Notes: generated by a model from the letters alone, not told the origin. A stretch of DNA of 64,000 nt from Macrococcus equipercicus (GCF_004359525.2 NZ_SCWC02000002.1:62001-126000), one strand, 5' to 3'; counted from the stretch's first letter, positions 32,423-43,456 are shown. Translations and numbers: made by a program.

Positions 32423-33034
32423 TTGGCGAAACCAGAACAGTCTTTTGCATTACGCAGGTTGCATTCTTTAATTGGTGTGCTGCCGATTGGTGTATTCTTA
32501 CTCCAGCATTTATTCGTTAACCACTTTGCAGTTTACGGTCCTGAGAGCTTCAACAGAGCTTCTGACTTCATGGGCAACCTACCACTGAAATTGCTGCTGG
32601 AAACAGTAGTCATCTACATCCCGATTTTATTCCATGCGATCTACGGCGTATACATCGCATTTACATCACGCAATAACATTGGACATTACTCAACATTCCG
32701 CAACTGGATGTTCCTGCTGCAGCGTGTGACCGGGGTCATCACGTTCATCTTTATCGCTGTCCATGTCTGGCAGACACGCGTGCAAGTTGCATTCGGTCAC
32801 CACGTGGATTACAGCATGATGCATGAGTTGATGACGAATCCTTTCTACATCGGTTTCTATGTCATCGGTATTTTGAGCACAGTGTTCCACTTTGCGAATG
32901 GTCTATGGTCATTTGCCATTACTTGGGGTATCACTCAGAATGACAAGTCGCAGCGCATCATGACTTATGTGTCATTAGTCGTATTCCTGGCAGTATCAGC
33001 ATTAGGTTTAACAGCATTATTTGCATTCATTTAA
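32423..33034 (+). CDS. sdhC: succinate dehydrogenase cytochrome b558 subunit
   Basis: A 203-residue membrane anchor with five helices and two hemes, linking SdhAB to menaquinone. Heme-ligand histidines are in LRRLHSLIGVLP, LLQHLFVNH, LFHAIYG, IFIAVHVWQ and FHFANGLW. The start is TTG at 32423, six bases after GGGGGGA; no ATG is available before the first helix. It begins the sdhCAB operon. Confidence 0.96.
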   Translation: MAKPEQSFALRRLHSLIGVLPIGVFLLQHLFVNHFAVYGPESFNRASDFMGNLPLKLLLETVVIYIPILFHAIYGVYIAFTSRNNIGHYSTFRNWMFLLQRVTGVITFIFIAVHVWQTRVQVAFGHHVDYSMMHELMTNPFYIGFYVIGILSTVFHFANGLWSFAITWGITQNDKSQRIMTYVSLVVFLAVSALGLTALFAFI

Positions 33035-33054
33035 TTTAGAGGAGTGGCATATAT

Positions 33055-34815
33055 ATGGCAAACAGTAAGGTTATCGTTGTCGGCGGCGGGCTCGCCGGGT
33101 TAATGGCAGCGATTAAAGCAGCAGAACAGAACACCAATGTGGAGCTGTTCTCATTAGTACCTGTTAAGCGGTCTCATTCAGTGTGCGCACAAGGTGGAAT
33201 CAATGGTGCGGTTAATACGAAAGGTGAGGGCGATTCACCTTGGATTCACTTCGATGATACAGTATACGGCGGTGACTTCCTGGCGAACCAGCCCCCCGTT
33301 AAAGCGATGACTGAAGCAGCGCCTGCTATCATCCACTTATTAGACCGTATGGGTGTTATGTTCAACAGAACACCTGAAGGATTACTTGACTTCCGTCGGT
33401 TCGGCGGGACACTGCATCACCGTACGGCTTATGCCGGTGCGACAACGGGGCAGCAGTTATTGTATGCTCTGGACGAACAGGTACGCCGCTACGAAGTAGA
33501 AGGATTAGTCACAAAATTTGAAGGCTGGGAATTCCTCGGCATCGTTAAAGATGACGCCGGTGTCTGCCGCGGTATCGTTGCTCAGAACTTAATCAACGCA
33601 GAAATCAAATCATTTGCAGCTGATGCTGTCATTATGGCAACGGGTGGTCCTGGTATTATCTTCGGTAAATCAACGAACTCCATGATCAACACAGGTTCTG
33701 CCGCTTCTGTTGTCTACCAGCAAGGTGCGACGTATGCAAACGGTGAGTTCATCCAGATTCACCCGACAGCGATTCCCGGCGATGATAAACTGCGGCTGAT
33801 GAGTGAATCTGCGCGTGGTGAAGGCGGACGTGTCTGGACATATAAAGATGGTAAGCCATGGTACTTCCTGGAAGAGAAATATCCGGATTACGGTAACTTG
33901 GTGCCGCGTGACATCGCAACCCGTGAGATCTTCGATGTCTGTGTCAACCAGAAGCTCGGTATCAATGGTGAGAACATGGTCTATCTTGACTTAAGTCATA
34001 AAGACCCGCACGAACTGGATGTGAAGCTCGGTGGTATCATCGAAATCTACGAAAAGTTCACAGGTGATGACCCGCGTAAAGTACCGATGAAGATCTTCCC
34101 TGCTGTGCATTATTCAATGGGCGGCATCTGGGTGGACTATGACCAGATGACAAACATCCCTGGACTGTTCGCTGCCGGTGAATGTGATTATTCACAGCAC
34201 GGCGGTAACCGTCTTGGTGCGAATTCATTATTGTCAGCCATTTACGGTGGTATGGTCGCAGGACCGAACGCCATTAAATATATTAAAAACCTTGAAACTT
34301 CTTATGAAGATATTCCGGAAGAAATATTTGAACGTCAAGTCGAGAGCGAAAGAGCCCGCTTTGAGTCATTATTGAATATGCGCGGCACAGAAAATGCGTA
34401 CAAACTTCATAAAGAACTCGGTGAAATCATGACAGCTAACGTGACGGTAGTCCGTCACAATGATAAGCTGCTTGAAACAGACAAGAAGATTGTCGAACTG
34501 ATGGAACGCTACCAGAACATTGATATGGAAGATACAGCGACATGGAGCAACCAGGCAGTATTCTTTACGCGTCAGTTATGGAACATGCTGGTGCTTGCGC
34601 GCGTCATGACCATCGGTGCGTATAACCGTAATGAATCACGCGGCGCCCATTATAAGCCGGAATTCCCGAACCGTAACGATGAGGAATGGCTGAAAACAAC
34701 AATGGCGATATTTGACGGACCAGAAAATCCACCGATCTTCAACTATGAAGATGTCGATGTCAGCTTAATTCCTCCGCGTGTCCGCGATTACTCTAAAAAA
34801 GGAGGCAAACATTAA
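33055..34815 (+). CDS. sdhA: succinate dehydrogenase flavoprotein subunit
   Basis: A 586-residue FAD-linked catalytic subunit that oxidises succinate. Nucleotide-binding VVGGGLAGLMAA (about 7-18), the flavin-attachment region SVCAQGGINGA (about 42; His just before it), HHRTAYAGATTGQQLL (about 121), the active-site arginine stretch FPAVHYSMGGIWVD (about 345) and GANSLL near 393 are all present. One base overlap with sdhB. Confidence 0.98.
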   Translation: MANSKVIVVGGGLAGLMAAIKAAEQNTNVELFSLVPVKRSHSVCAQGGINGAVNTKGEGDSPWIHFDDTVYGGDFLANQPPVKAMTEAAPAIIHLLDRMGVMFNRTPEGLLDFRRFGGTLHHRTAYAGATTGQQLLYALDEQVRRYEVEGLVTKFEGWEFLGIVKDDAGVCRGIVAQNLINAEIKSFAADAVIMATGGPGIIFGKSTNSMINTGSAASVVYQQGATYANGEFIQIHPTAIPGDDKLRLMSESARGEGGRVWTYKDGKPWYFLEEKYPDYGNLVPRDIATREIFDVCVNQKLGINGENMVYLDLSHKDPHELDVKLGGIIEIYEKFTGDDPRKVPMKIFPAVHYSMGGIWVDYDQMTNIPGLFAAGECDYSQHGGNRLGANSLLSAIYGGMVAGPNAIKYIKNLETSYEDIPEEIFERQVESERARFESLLNMRGTENAYKLHKELGEIMTANVTVVRHNDKLLETDKKIVELMERYQNIDMEDTATWSNQAVFFTRQLWNMLVLARVMTIGAYNRNESRGAHYKPEFPNRNDEEWLKTTMAIFDGPENPPIFNYEDVDVSLIPPRVRDYSKKGGKH

Positions 34816-35579
34816 TGGCAGAAAAAACAATCGAATTAGTGATCAGACGTCAGGCTAAGCCGGAAGCTAAGCCTTATGATGAAAAGTTTGTTATTCCATA
34901 CCGTCCGAACATGAACGTCATCGCAGCGCTCATGGAGATTCAGCGTAATCCAGTCAATGCACAGGGTGAGAAAACAACACCTGTCACATGGGACATGAAC
35001 TGTCTGGAAGAAGTGTGCGGTGCCTGCTCAATGGTCATCAACGGCCGTGCGCGTCAGTCATGTTCAACGATTATCGATACGCTGGAGCAGCCGATCCGCC
35101 TTGAACCGATGGCGACATTCCCGGTGATGCGTGACCTGCAGGTCGACCGTTCTAAAATGTTCGATAACTTAAAACGTGTCAAAGCATGGGTGCCGGTTGA
35201 TGGTACTTACGACTTAGGACCAGGGCCCCGTATGCCTGAGAAGAAACGTCAGACAGCTTATGAGCTTTCTAAATGTATGACTTGTGGTGTCTGCCTTGAA
35301 GTATGTCCGAACGTCAACCAGAATTCTAAATTCATGGGAGCGCAGCCGATCTCACAAGTCCGTCTGTTCAATCTGCATCCGACAGGCAGTATGAATAAAG
35401 ACGAACGTCTTCACGCCTTGATGGGTGAAGGCGGACTGGCTGAATGCGGTAACTCCCAGAACTGTGTGAAAGCTTGTCCTAAAGGGATTCCTTTGACAAC
35501 ATCAATCGCAGCGATGAACCGGCAGACGAACTTCCAGTTATTCAAATCATTCTTTGGTTCTGATTACCAGGTCAATTAA
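34815..35579 (+). CDS. sdhB: succinate dehydrogenase iron-sulfur subunit
   Basis: A 254-residue electron-transfer subunit. The 2Fe-2S ligands are in CLEEVCGACSMVINGRARQSC-like spacing (about 57-77; four cysteines), the 4Fe-4S in CMTCGVCLEVCP (about 155-166), and the 3Fe-4S in CGNSQNCVKACPKGIP (about 213-228). It starts within the sdhA stop (TAATG), closing the operon before a strong terminator. Confidence 0.98.
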   Translation: MAEKTIELVIRRQAKPEAKPYDEKFVIPYRPNMNVIAALMEIQRNPVNAQGEKTTPVTWDMNCLEEVCGACSMVINGRARQSCSTIIDTLEQPIRLEPMATFPVMRDLQVDRSKMFDNLKRVKAWVPVDGTYDLGPGPRMPEKKRQTAYELSKCMTCGVCLEVCPNVNQNSKFMGAQPISQVRLFNLHPTGSMNKDERLHALMGEGGLAECGNSQNCVKACPKGIPLTTSIAAMNRQTNFQLFKSFFGSDYQVN

Positions 35580-35587
35580 TTATGACG

Positions 35588-35619
35588 GCAGGCGGAGATT
35601 TCCGCCTGCTGCTTTTTTT
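35588..35619 (+). terminator. terminator after sdhCAB
   Basis: GCAGGCGGA / TCCGCCTGC stem with GATT loop, T-run at 35613-35619. Confidence 0.95.
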
Positions 35620-35655
35620 GATATGATAGTGCTATATGTAGAAGAGGGAGTCATT

Positions 35656-36096
35656 ATGGACAATAAGGAAATGGTTATTTCAATTGAATATCAGTTAAGA
35701 AGAATTGCCGACCGCATCAAAATCCAGGGCCGCAGCATCCTGCAGTCCTATCAGCTCTCAAATCAGCAGTTCATCGCGATACAGTGGGTCGGGGAAGGTC
35801 CGGTCACCGTCGGCCAGCTCGCTTCAAATATGGGGCTTGCGGTCTCGACAACTTCTGAGATGGTTGATCAGCTGATCCTCAAAAACTGTGTGCGCCGGGA
35901 GAAAGATCTGAACGACAAACGGAAAGTGAACCTGCTGCTTGAAGATAAAGGCCGTGCGATCATCAAAGAAGTGATCACGCATCGTCAGAACTATTTGAAC
36001 GGCTTGATGAGCGGGATGTCACAGGATGACAAAGAAGCACTGCAGCAGTCGGTGGCGACGCTCTATGAGGCGATTGGAGAGCAGCACGATGAATAG
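35656..36096 (+). CDS. MarR-family regulator (YsmB-like)
   Basis: A 146-residue winged-helix regulator. The recognition region is [35 protein letters not shown] broken here only by position (about 56-90); key residues are the LA, S(T/S)SE and the wing [16 protein letters not shown]. The place between sdhB and murI corresponds to ysmB in Bacillus; the target is not known. AGAGGGAG precedes the ATG at 35656. It overlaps murI by eight bases. Confidence 0.88.
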   Translation: MDNKEMVISIEYQLRRIADRIKIQGRSILQSYQLSNQQFIAIQWVGEGPVTVGQLASNMGLAVSTTSEMVDQLILKNCVRREKDLNDKRKVNLLLEDKGRAIIKEVITHRQNYLNGLMSGMSQDDKEALQQSVATLYEAIGEQHDE

Positions 36097-36901
36097 ACCG
36101 ATCGGCGTTATTGATTCAGGTGTCGGCGGCCTGACGGTGGCGAAGGAAATCATGCGGCAGCTGCCCAATGAAGCGATCTATTATCTCGGTGACGTAGCGC
36201 GCTGTCCTTACGGGCCGCGGCATGGCGAGGAAGTGAAGCGGTTCACGACGGAGCTTGCATTATTTCTGATGACAAAAAACATCAAGATGCTTGTGATTGC
36301 CTGTAATACAGCGACTGCGGTTGCTCTGACGGCACTGCAGGAAATGCTGCCGATTCCTGTGATCGGCGTCATTGAACCCGGCGCCCGGACAGCCATCATG
36401 ACGACGCACAACAACAAAGTGCTCGTCCTCGGGACAGAAGGAACGATTAAATCTGAAGCATACCGCAAAAAAGTGATGTCCATCAATCCGGCGATTGAAG
36501 TGAAAGGGGTCAGCTGCCCGGGATTTGTGCCGCTTGTAGAGCAGGTGCGCTATAAAGACCCCATTGTGACCAACATCGTCATCCATCAGACGCTCAAGCA
36601 GTGGCGTCAAGATAAGAGTGACACCGTCATACTAGGCTGCACGCATTACCCGCTGCTGAAAGATTACATCGAACAGTATTTCGGCGGTGAGAAAACCATT
36701 ATTTCGTCAGGTCTTGAGACTGCAAGAGAAGTCAGTGCACTATTGACGTTCAGTCAGGAGCATGCGCATAATACGCGGGTCAAAGCGCACCGGTTTTTTG
36801 TCAACGGCGACCCGGAGAAGTTCATGCGTATTGCCCGGGAATGGCTGGAAGATGACTCACTTATAGTGGAAGCGATCAATTTAGAGGAGGAATTAGCATG
36901 A
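36089..36901 (+). CDS. murI: glutamate racemase
   Basis: A 270-residue cofactor-free racemase making D-glutamate for peptidoglycan. The two catalytic cysteines are in VIACNTATA (about 72) and [11 protein letters not shown] (about 183); [13 protein letters not shown] at the N-terminus binds substrate. The start at 36089 lies in the marR end with GGAGAG eight bases upstream. ATGA overlap with the next gene. Confidence 0.97.
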   Translation: MNRPIGVIDSGVGGLTVAKEIMRQLPNEAIYYLGDVARCPYGPRHGEEVKRFTTELALFLMTKNIKMLVIACNTATAVALTALQEMLPIPVIGVIEPGARTAIMTTHNNKVLVLGTEGTIKSEAYRKKVMSINPAIEVKGVSCPGFVPLVEQVRYKDPIVTNIVIHQTLKQWRQDKSDTVILGCTHYPLLKDYIEQYFGGEKTIISSGLETAREVSALLTFSQEHAHNTRVKAHRFFVNGDPEKFMRIAREWLEDDSLIVEAINLEEELA

Positions 36902-37467
36902 GAGATATCGTCATCGCAACAGGAAACCAAGGAAAGATCAACGACTTCAAATATATCTTCCCTGAAGATAATGTCATCGGTATCCAGACACTCGTACCGG
37001 ACTTCGACGTCGAAGAAACAGGGACGACCTTTGAAGAAAATGCCCGGCTGAAGTCTGAGGCTGGCTGCAGTCTGCTCGGCAAAATCGTGATTGCTGATGA
37101 TTCAGGATTAGCAGTGGATGCACTGAACGGTGAGCCGGGTATTTATTCCGCACGCTATGCAGGACCCGCTAAAAATGATGAAGCGAACATCGACCTTCTG
37201 CTCGGTAATATGGCAGGAATCACCGACCGTTCGGCGCAGTTCGTCTGTGCCATTGCCGTCAGTGAGCCGGGCAGAGCGACCAGGACATACCGCGGTGAAG
37301 TCGCAGGTGAAATCGCTTTAGAGCGGCAAGGTACGCACGGCTTCGGCTACGATCCGGTCTTTTACCTGCCGGCGTACCGTAAAACAATGGCTGAGCTGAC
37401 CAACGAGGAGAAAGCGGAAATCAGCCACCGCCGCCAAGCGATCGAACAGTTGAAACAAGATTTCTAG
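36898..37467 (+). CDS. rdgB: XTP/dITP diphosphatase (Ham1/RdgB family)
   Basis: A 189-residue house-cleaning pyrophosphatase that removes deaminated purine triphosphates. [11 protein letters not shown] (about 6), [12 protein letters not shown] (about 40), [14 protein letters not shown] then GIYSARYAG (about 64-88), and GFGYDPVF (about 148) are family motifs. It is in the murI-rdgB-yfcE operon conserved in Bacillales. Confidence 0.96.
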   Translation: MRDIVIATGNQGKINDFKYIFPEDNVIGIQTLVPDFDVEETGTTFEENARLKSEAGCSLLGKIVIADDSGLAVDALNGEPGIYSARYAGPAKNDEANIDLLLGNMAGITDRSAQFVCAIAVSEPGRATRTYRGEVAGEIALERQGTHGFGYDPVFYLPAYRKTMAELTNEEKAEISHRRQAIEQLKQDF

Positions 37468-37482
37468 TAAGGAGATGGCAAG

Positions 37483-37980
37483 ATGAAATGGGTAATTGTA
37501 AGTGACAATCATGGTGAAGAAGTGCTACGGGATATTCAGACGATTCATGATGACGCGGACTTATGGGTCCACCTCGGTGATTCTGAGTTTGACTATCATG
37601 CCCCTGAGCTGAAGCATTATACGAAAGTCGCCGGAAACTGTGACTACGGCGCTGACTTTAAAGACGAGCAGCTCATCCAGTATCATGATATCAACGCCTA
37701 TATGACGCACGGCCATAAGTTATCTGTGAACCGCGGACTGAAGCAGTTAGCCGCCCGTGCCGCTGAACATCAGTGCAGCATTGCTTTCTATGGTCATACG
37801 CATGTACGGCATGTCGAGACAGTCGACGGCGTCGTCTGCATCAATCCGGGCAGTATCAGCCAGTCGCGCAGCGCTGACCCGGAAAGCTATGCGGTCATCA
37901 CTTTTGATGAGACGGAGAAAGTCATCACCTTCCTGAATGAGCGGCATGAAATCATGGATAAAGAAGTTCTAGTATTTTAG
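37483..37980 (+). CDS. yfcE: YfcE/MJ0936-type metallophosphoesterase
   Basis: A 165-residue calcineurin-like phosphodiesterase. Metal ligands are in VSDNHG (about 5), HLGDSEF (about 30), VAGNCDYG (about 52), MTHGH (about 74) and FYGHTHVRHV (about 101). AAGGAG precedes the ATG. Natural substrate unknown; last gene of the murI operon. A weak AGTGT/ACACT hairpin follows the stop. Confidence 0.94.
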   Translation: MKWVIVSDNHGEEVLRDIQTIHDDADLWVHLGDSEFDYHAPELKHYTKVAGNCDYGADFKDEQLIQYHDINAYMTHGHKLSVNRGLKQLAARAAEHQCSIAFYGHTHVRHVETVDGVVCINPGSISQSRSADPESYAVITFDETEKVITFLNERHEIMDKEVLVF

Positions 37981-38033
37981 TGTAATAACACTATAAAACT
38001 TTTAGCGATCTATTGTTTTCCCGCTAATTGTTG

Positions 38034-38063
38034 TTGACTTTAAAGTTCAAACTTGATTATAAT
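38034..38063 (+). promoter_or_regulatory. tRNA-Arg promoter
   Basis: TTGACT (38034-38039), 18-base spacer, TATAAT (38058-38063), 18 bases before the tRNA. Confidence 0.75.
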
Positions 38064-38081
38064 TAATCTTGTCTTGAATGA

Positions 38082-38155
<74 letters not shown>

Positions 38156-38162
38156 CTAAAAC

Positions 38163-38196
38163 AAAAGGAAATGTGATTCTTCACATTTCCTTTTTT
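38163..38196 (+). terminator. terminator after tRNA-Arg
   Basis: AAAAGGAAATGTGA / TCACATTTCCTTTT stem with TTCT loop, then T-run to 38196. Confidence 0.95.
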
Positions 38197-38260
38197 ATTT
38201 GTACAGTCATGATAAATCATATAAAATTTAACTAACAATCGATAGATGAGGGGTAAACCG

Positions 38261-38881
38261 ATGAATAAATTTGATGAACAGATCATCGTGGTCGACAGAG
38301 AATCATTGTTCAGTCATGAAAAGAATGCATTTAACGGCTTTATTACTATAGAAGATCAGCGCGCCCTTGAAATGTTCGAGACATTGTCTAAATATGAAGT
38401 GAAACGTCGCGGTGATATGGAAGAGGACCCTGCGTTCAAGCAGTTGATCTCTTACTGTATCCTTGAAAATGAACACGACGAGCTGCTTGTCTATGAGCGT
38501 TTATCCGGCGGCGGTGAAGGAAGGCTGCACGGTCTGAGCTCACTCGGTATCGGCGGCCATATGAACCATCTGGACGGCGATGATATTGAGATGATCCTGA
38601 TGGAAAACGCAAGACGTGAACTGGCAGAGGAAGTCGGCCTGTCAGCCATCCCTGACAACGACCTTGAACTTATGGGGTTCATCAACGATGATGACAATGA
38701 AGTCGGACGCGTACATATCGGACTTGTTTTCAAGATCAAAGTGGAGGCAGCACAGGTGAACGTTGTTGAGACGGATACGCTTGCCATCCAGTGGAGAAAC
38801 AAGTCAGACCTTCTGGCGGCGGGCAGCTACGAGACATGGAGCCGGCTGATCATCGATGCACTATATACAGCAGGTTTCTAA
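38261..38881 (+). CDS. Nudix-family protein
   Basis: A 206-residue protein with a Nudix box: GGHMN at about 96, then the helix ENARRELAEEVGL (about 112-124), which has the REL-EE core residues for metal binding. The first 90 residues (VVDRESLFSHEK) form a family-specific extension seen in conserved Staphylococcaceae proteins. The hydrolysed nucleotide is unknown. Start ATG at 38261 with GAGGGGT site; directly followed by the next gene without a gap. Confidence 0.85.
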   Translation: MNKFDEQIIVVDRESLFSHEKNAFNGFITIEDQRALEMFETLSKYEVKRRGDMEEDPAFKQLISYCILENEHDELLVYERLSGGGEGRLHGLSSLGIGGHMNHLDGDDIEMILMENARRELAEEVGLSAIPDNDLELMGFINDDDNEVGRVHIGLVFKIKVEAAQVNVVETDTLAIQWRNKSDLLAAGSYETWSRLIIDALYTAGF

Positions 38882-39829
38882 ATGAGCGAGATCATCATCT
38901 TCCCGAAAATAGGTGACGGGCTGAACCGGCAGCTGGAAGAGGCGATGGCAGCACAAGATTACGAACGGGCTTATGATATCATCCATGAGATGGAGCGTCA
39001 TATCGAGCTCAGTCATAAGCAGCAGCTCATCAAGCTCGAGATTTTACAGCACATCGGTTCATTTATTGAGCTCAGGGAAGAAGCAAGTATACTACTCAAT
39101 CAAGGTCATCCTTCCTATGACGTGATCATCCGTTATTTCCTTGAAAGTCTGTTCGCACTCGAGCAGTACCAGACTGTGATTGAGCTCATTGAATCACTGC
39201 GCTCAGAAGACCTGGACCATGGGCTGATGATGCAGCTGCTGCCGCTTTACGATGCCGCACAGCACAGGCGTAATGAACGTGATAAACGTTCAACCGGTCA
39301 GCTGCAGCAGTTTCTCCAGTGGCCGGTCAGCCGGCAGCTGCACTATATGGTGGAACTTATTGAAGGTGAGCAGTTCAATTACTGCTCAACGGTCCGTCAT
39401 TTACTTGGTCAGTCCCTTCATCCCAAAGTGCAGACACTGATGATTGAATATCTACTGCTGGCCGGTGCTGAAGGGAAGATTCAGTTCAACAAGCTGGAGC
39501 AGCATGTGACTATTAATCTGGCCGATCTGCCTCATGTGCAGGAATCCAGGCTTGCTGCTGTATGGCCGCACGTCATCGACTGGTTTGATATGCATGCGCC
39601 GGCACAGTCGCCTGCGGTCAGCGAATGGCTGAACGACCAGCAGATGATGCGCTACCCGCTTGACTTCAAAGACAGTACGGATATGCTTTATGACATCGAA
39701 ACGATAGCAGAAGCTTATGTTATATACTTGACGCGGCTGTTTGCACTTGAAGAGGAGACGCTTCAAGAGACAGCAGACCATACCGCCATTATCCGGGCCA
39801 TTGAACGGACGGAGACTGCCGGCAGTTAA
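38882..39829 (+). CDS. helical-repeat (TPR-like) protein, conserved upstream of tig
   Basis: A 315-residue soluble, mostly helical protein without signal peptide. Helix pairs such as [20 protein letters not shown] and [12 protein letters not shown] suggest TPR-like repeats in the first half. It starts one base after the Nudix stop, so the two are coupled. The counterpart in Staphylococcus lies at the same place upstream of trigger factor; its role is not known to me. Confidence 0.75.
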   Translation: MSEIIIFPKIGDGLNRQLEEAMAAQDYERAYDIIHEMERHIELSHKQQLIKLEILQHIGSFIELREEASILLNQGHPSYDVIIRYFLESLFALEQYQTVIELIESLRSEDLDHGLMMQLLPLYDAAQHRRNERDKRSTGQLQQFLQWPVSRQLHYMVELIEGEQFNYCSTVRHLLGQSLHPKVQTLMIEYLLLAGAEGKIQFNKLEQHVTINLADLPHVQESRLAAVWPHVIDWFDMHAPAQSPAVSEWLNDQQMMRYPLDFKDSTDMLYDIETIAEAYVIYLTRLFALEEETLQETADHTAIIRAIERTETAGS

Positions 39830-39843
39830 AATGATTCATATTG

Positions 39844-39871
39844 TTGAACGTCTTGTGAATTATGCTATAAT
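39844..39871 (+). promoter_or_regulatory. tig promoter
   Basis: TTGAAC (39844-39849), 16-base spacer, TATAAT (39866-39871), 34 bases before the tig start. Confidence 0.8.
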
Positions 39872-39905
39872 AAAAGAGTTGAAAATTAACTGGAGGTTAT
39901 TACAC

Positions 39906-41189
39906 ATGACAGCAAAATGGGAAAAGCAAGAAGGTAACGTAGGCGTTTTAACAGTTACTGTTCCTGCAGAAGAAGTAAATTCAGGCTTGGACAAAGCATT
40001 CAAAAAAGTCGTTAAACAAGTCAACGTACCAGGTTTCCGTAAAGGGAAAATGCCGCGTCCGTTATTCGAACAACGTTTCGGCGTTGAATCTTTATATCAG
40101 GATGCGCTTGATTTCATCTTGCCGGATGCTTATGCAGATGCAGTGGATGAAGCAGGGATCAACCCGGTTGACCGTCCTGAGATCGACATCGAACAGATGG
40201 AAAAAGGTAAAGAGCTGATCTTCACAGCGAAAGTGACTGTTGAGCCGGAAGTGACTTTAGGCGACTACAAAGGACTTGAAGTAGAAGCAGCAGACACTGA
40301 AGTGTCAGACGAAGAATTCGAAGCAGCTATCAATGCAGAACTTGCACGTAAAGCTGAACTTGTTGTTAAAGAAGACGGTGCTGTTGAAAACGGCGATGTT
40401 GTTAACCTGGACTTCGATGGTTATGTGAACGATGAGCAGTTCGAAGGCGGAAAAGCAGAAGGCTATGACCTTGAAATCGGTTCCGGCCAGTTCATCCCAG
40501 GCTTCGAAGAACAGTTAGTAGGTGCTAAAACAGGCGAAGAGAAAGACGTTACCGTTACATTCCCTGAAGAGTACCACGCTGAAGAATTAGCAGGTAAAGA
40601 TGCAGTGTTCAAAGTGAAAATCAACGAAGTGAAAACTAAAGAAGTACCTGAACTTGATGACGAGTTAGCGAAAGAGCTTGATGAGTCTGCTGAGTCAGTG
40701 GATGCTTACAAAACAAAATTCCGCGCTGACTTAGCTGAGCAGAAGAAATTCGCCGCTGAAAACGCGACAAAAGAATCATTGATCGCTCAAGTGACTGAGA
40801 ATGCACAAGTTGATATTCCACAGGCTATGGTTGACACTGAGCTCGGCCGCATGATGCAGGAATTCGAACAACGCATCGCACAGCAAGGGTTAAACCTTGA
40901 GTTGTACTACCAGTTCTCTGGTCAATCAGAAGAGCAGTTAAAAGAAAGCATGCAGGAAGATGCAGAGAAACGTGTTAAAACAAACTTAACACTTGCTGCT
41001 ATCGCTAACGCAGAAAACATTGAAATCTCTGATGAAGATGTAGAAGCTGAATTAACTAAAATGAGCGAACAGTTCGGTTTATCAGTAGATGATATCCGTT
41101 CAGCGCTTGGCAACACAGCTGTGCTGAAAGATGACCTGCGCATCCAAAAAGCAATCGATGTATTAGTCAGCGAAGCTAAAACTAAGTAA
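39906..41189 (+). CDS. tig: trigger factor
   Basis: A 427-residue ribosome-bound chaperone and prolyl isomerase. The ribosome-binding loop [19 protein letters not shown] is at about 40-58, the FKBP-type domain (DFDGYVND to [17 protein letters not shown]) at about 160-240, and the C-terminal helical arms follow. Codon use is that of a strongly expressed gene. GGAGG precedes the ATG at 39906. Confidence 0.98.
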   Translation: MTAKWEKQEGNVGVLTVTVPAEEVNSGLDKAFKKVVKQVNVPGFRKGKMPRPLFEQRFGVESLYQDALDFILPDAYADAVDEAGINPVDRPEIDIEQMEKGKELIFTAKVTVEPEVTLGDYKGLEVEAADTEVSDEEFEAAINAELARKAELVVKEDGAVENGDVVNLDFDGYVNDEQFEGGKAEGYDLEIGSGQFIPGFEEQLVGAKTGEEKDVTVTFPEEYHAEELAGKDAVFKVKINEVKTKEVPELDDELAKELDESAESVDAYKTKFRADLAEQKKFAAENATKESLIAQVTENAQVDIPQAMVDTELGRMMQEFEQRIAQQGLNLELYYQFSGQSEEQLKESMQEDAEKRVKTNLTLAAIANAENIEISDEDVEAELTKMSEQFGLSVDDIRSALGNTAVLKDDLRIQKAIDVLVSEAKTK

Positions 41190-41214
41190 TAAGAAAATAT
41201 AATTGATGAAAAGG

Positions 41215-41253
41215 GGCCATATATCTATTCACTGGATATACGGCCGTCTTTTT
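41215..41253 (+). terminator. terminator after tig
   Basis: GGCCATATATC (41215-41225) / GATATACGGCC (41235-41245), one mismatch, followed by a T-run at 41249-41253. The next 180 bases contain a small GCAG/CTGC hairpin region but no ORF. Confidence 0.75.
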
Positions 41254-41427
41254 ATGTAGAGATATATCGGCTTTCTCGTCATGACCGTCCATAAGCATTC
41301 ATATTGCATGCAGACTGAGAATACGTTATGATAGTAAGCCAGCGAAATAATTGAATACGGGCATTGTTTGACTTTCTGACTGTTCAACTGCAGAAGCTGC
41401 AAGTCAGACTCTTTCCGGTTTAATTAG

Positions 41428-41456
41428 TTGCATATCATGTATCTTTTTAGTATATT
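41428..41456 (+). promoter_or_regulatory. clpX promoter candidate
   Basis: TTGCAT (41428-41433), 17-base spacer, TATATT (41451-41456), 24 bases before the clpX start. No CtsR or CIRCE repeat is visible. Confidence 0.6.
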
Positions 41457-41479
41457 CGTCTAAAGACAGGGGTGTAGAC

Positions 41480-42742
41480 ATGTTTAAATTTGATGAAGAT
41501 GAAGAAAACTTGAAATGTTCCTTCTGTGGTAAGGATCAGGACCAGGTTAAGAAATTAGTAGCCGGCAGCGGCGTTTATATATGCAATGAATGTATTGAAC
41601 TATGTGCTGAGATTGTCGAGGAAGAACTGAAGACAACGGGTACAGAGGAACTGACAGAAATACCGAAACCTAAAGAAATGCTGGCGCTGCTGGATGAGTA
41701 TGTCATCGGCCAGACAAAGGCGAAAAAAGCACTTGCGGTAGCGGTTTACAATCACTACAAACGTATTGTTCAGCCTGCTAAAACAGATGAAGAAGAAGTC
41801 GAACTGCAAAAAAGTAACATCGCACTGATCGGTCCTACCGGCAGTGGTAAGACGCTTCTTGCACAGACACTTGCCCGTTCACTGAACGTGCCGTTCGCTA
41901 TCGCAGACGCGACAAGCCTGACTGAAGCGGGCTATGTCGGCGAAGACGTAGAGAACATCTTGCTGCGTTTAATTCAAGCCGCTGATTTTGATATTGAGCG
42001 CGCTGAAAAAGGCATCATTTATGTCGATGAAATCGATAAGATTGCCCGTAAATCTGAGAACACTTCAATTACGCGTGATGTGTCAGGTGAAGGGGTGCAG
42101 CAGGCACTGCTGAAAATTCTTGAAGGGACTGTAGCTTCTGTCCCACCTCAAGGCGGCCGTAAGCATCCGAACCAGGAATTCATTCAGATTGATACAACCA
42201 ATATTCTGTTTATTCTCGGCGGTGCGTTTGACGGTATTGATGAAGTCATCAAACGCCGTCTCGGTGAAAAAGTCATCGGCTTCACAGGTCAGAAAGACAA
42301 AGACATCGATGAAGCGGCGCTGTTATCACAGATCAAACCTGAGGACCTGCAGGCATATGGTCTGATTCCTGAGTTCATCGGCCGCATTCCGGTTGTTGCG
42401 AACCTGGAACAGCTCGACGTTGATGCGCTGAAGAGCATTTTGACGCAGCCGAAAAACGCGCTTGTCAAACAGTTCAAGAAGATGCTTGAACTGGACGGCG
42501 TTGAACTTGAATTCACAGATGAAGCGCTGACAGCGATTAGTGAACTGGCAATCGAACGTAAAACAGGGGCACGTGGCCTGCGTTCAATTATTGAAGAAAG
42601 TCTGATGGATATTATGTTTGATATCCCATCTGAAGAGAACGTCGCTAAAGTCATCATCACAGAAGAGACGATCCGTGAATCGACTTCTCCGGAGATGTAT
42701 GATGAAGCTTCAAACTTGATCGAGTCAGAAAAATCAGCATAA
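41480..42742 (+). CDS. clpX: ATP-dependent protease ATPase subunit ClpX
   Basis: A 420-residue AAA+ unfoldase that feeds ClpP. The N-terminal zinc domain has [11 protein letters not shown] and CNECIELC (about 13-40). Walker A is GPTGSGKT (about 118), the pore loop GYVGEDVE, Walker [11 protein letters not shown] (about 182) and the ClpP-docking IGF loop is in KVIGFTGQ (about 268). Sensor 2 is in GARGLRS. Full length. Confidence 0.98.
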   Translation: MFKFDEDEENLKCSFCGKDQDQVKKLVAGSGVYICNECIELCAEIVEEELKTTGTEELTEIPKPKEMLALLDEYVIGQTKAKKALAVAVYNHYKRIVQPAKTDEEEVELQKSNIALIGPTGSGKTLLAQTLARSLNVPFAIADATSLTEAGYVGEDVENILLRLIQAADFDIERAEKGIIYVDEIDKIARKSENTSITRDVSGEGVQQALLKILEGTVASVPPQGGRKHPNQEFIQIDTTNILFILGGAFDGIDEVIKRRLGEKVIGFTGQKDKDIDEAALLSQIKPEDLQAYGLIPEFIGRIPVVANLEQLDVDALKSILTQPKNALVKQFKKMLELDGVELEFTDEALTAISELAIERKTGARGLRSIIEESLMDIMFDIPSEENVAKVIITEETIRESTSPEMYDEASNLIESEKSA

Positions 42743-42747
42743 CACTT

Positions 42748-42785
42748 AACCTCATGGGGTCGTTTACTCTATGAGGTTTCTTTTT
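42748..42785 (+). terminator. terminator after clpX
   Basis: AACCTCAT (42748-42755) / ATGAGGTT (42771-42778) with a 15-base loop and a T-rich tail. Confidence 0.75.
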
Positions 42786-42829
42786 GATGATTTGACCATG
42801 TATAATAAGAAGAAAAACAGGAGAAAACT

Positions 42830-43417
42830 ATGAATATCAATCCGAACAACGTAGAAATCATTATCAGTGCGGTCAAGCCGGAGCAGTATCCGGACACGGG
42901 ACTGCAGGAAATCGCGCTTGCCGGCCGGTCAAATGTCGGGAAGTCGTCCTTCATCAATACGATGATCAACCGCAAAAGCATGGCGAGAATCTCATCGAAA
43001 CCGGGTAAAACACAGACGCTTAACTTCTTTAACATTGATGAGCAGCTCGTCTTTGTCGATGTGCCGGGCTACGGTTATGCAAAAGTATCAAAATCAGAGC
43101 GGGAACGCTGGGGTAAAATGATCGAGACTTATTTGACGACACGTGAGAATCTTGCGGTTGTCATTCAGCTCGTTGATATCCGTCACGAACCGACGCAGGA
43201 TGACGTCCTGATGTATGATTTTCTGAAGCATTACGACATTCCCGTCATTATCATCGCAACGAAAGAAGACAAAATCCCAAAGGGCAAAGTGCAGAAGCAT
43301 CTGAAAGTAGTCCGTCAGACACTTGAGATGGATTCTGGTGACACTTTGATCAGTTATTCGTCATTATCAAAAGATAAAAACACATTGATCTGGCAGGCCA
43401 TCGAAAAATATTTATAG
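42830..43417 (+). CDS. engB: ribosome biogenesis GTPase YsxC/EngB
   Basis: A 195-residue essential GTPase for 50S assembly. G1 is [10 protein letters not shown] (about 28), G3 [10 protein letters not shown] (about 78), G4 ATKEDKI (about 143), G5 SYSS near 175. CAGGAGAA lies ahead of the ATG. It follows clpX as in other Bacillales and precedes the heme genes. Confidence 0.97.
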   Translation: MNINPNNVEIIISAVKPEQYPDTGLQEIALAGRSNVGKSSFINTMINRKSMARISSKPGKTQTLNFFNIDEQLVFVDVPGYGYAKVSKSERERWGKMIETYLTTRENLAVVIQLVDIRHEPTQDDVLMYDFLKHYDIPVIIIATKEDKIPKGKVQKHLKVVRQTLEMDSGDTLISYSSLSKDKNTLIWQAIEKYL

Positions 43418-43428
43418 AGCATGAGCCC

Positions 43429-43456
43429 TTATCAAACAATGGAATTATGTTATAAT
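43429..43456 (+). promoter_or_regulatory. hemA promoter candidate
   Basis: TTATCA (43429-43434), 16-base spacer, consensus TATAAT (43451-43456), 33 bases ahead of hemA. Confidence 0.5.
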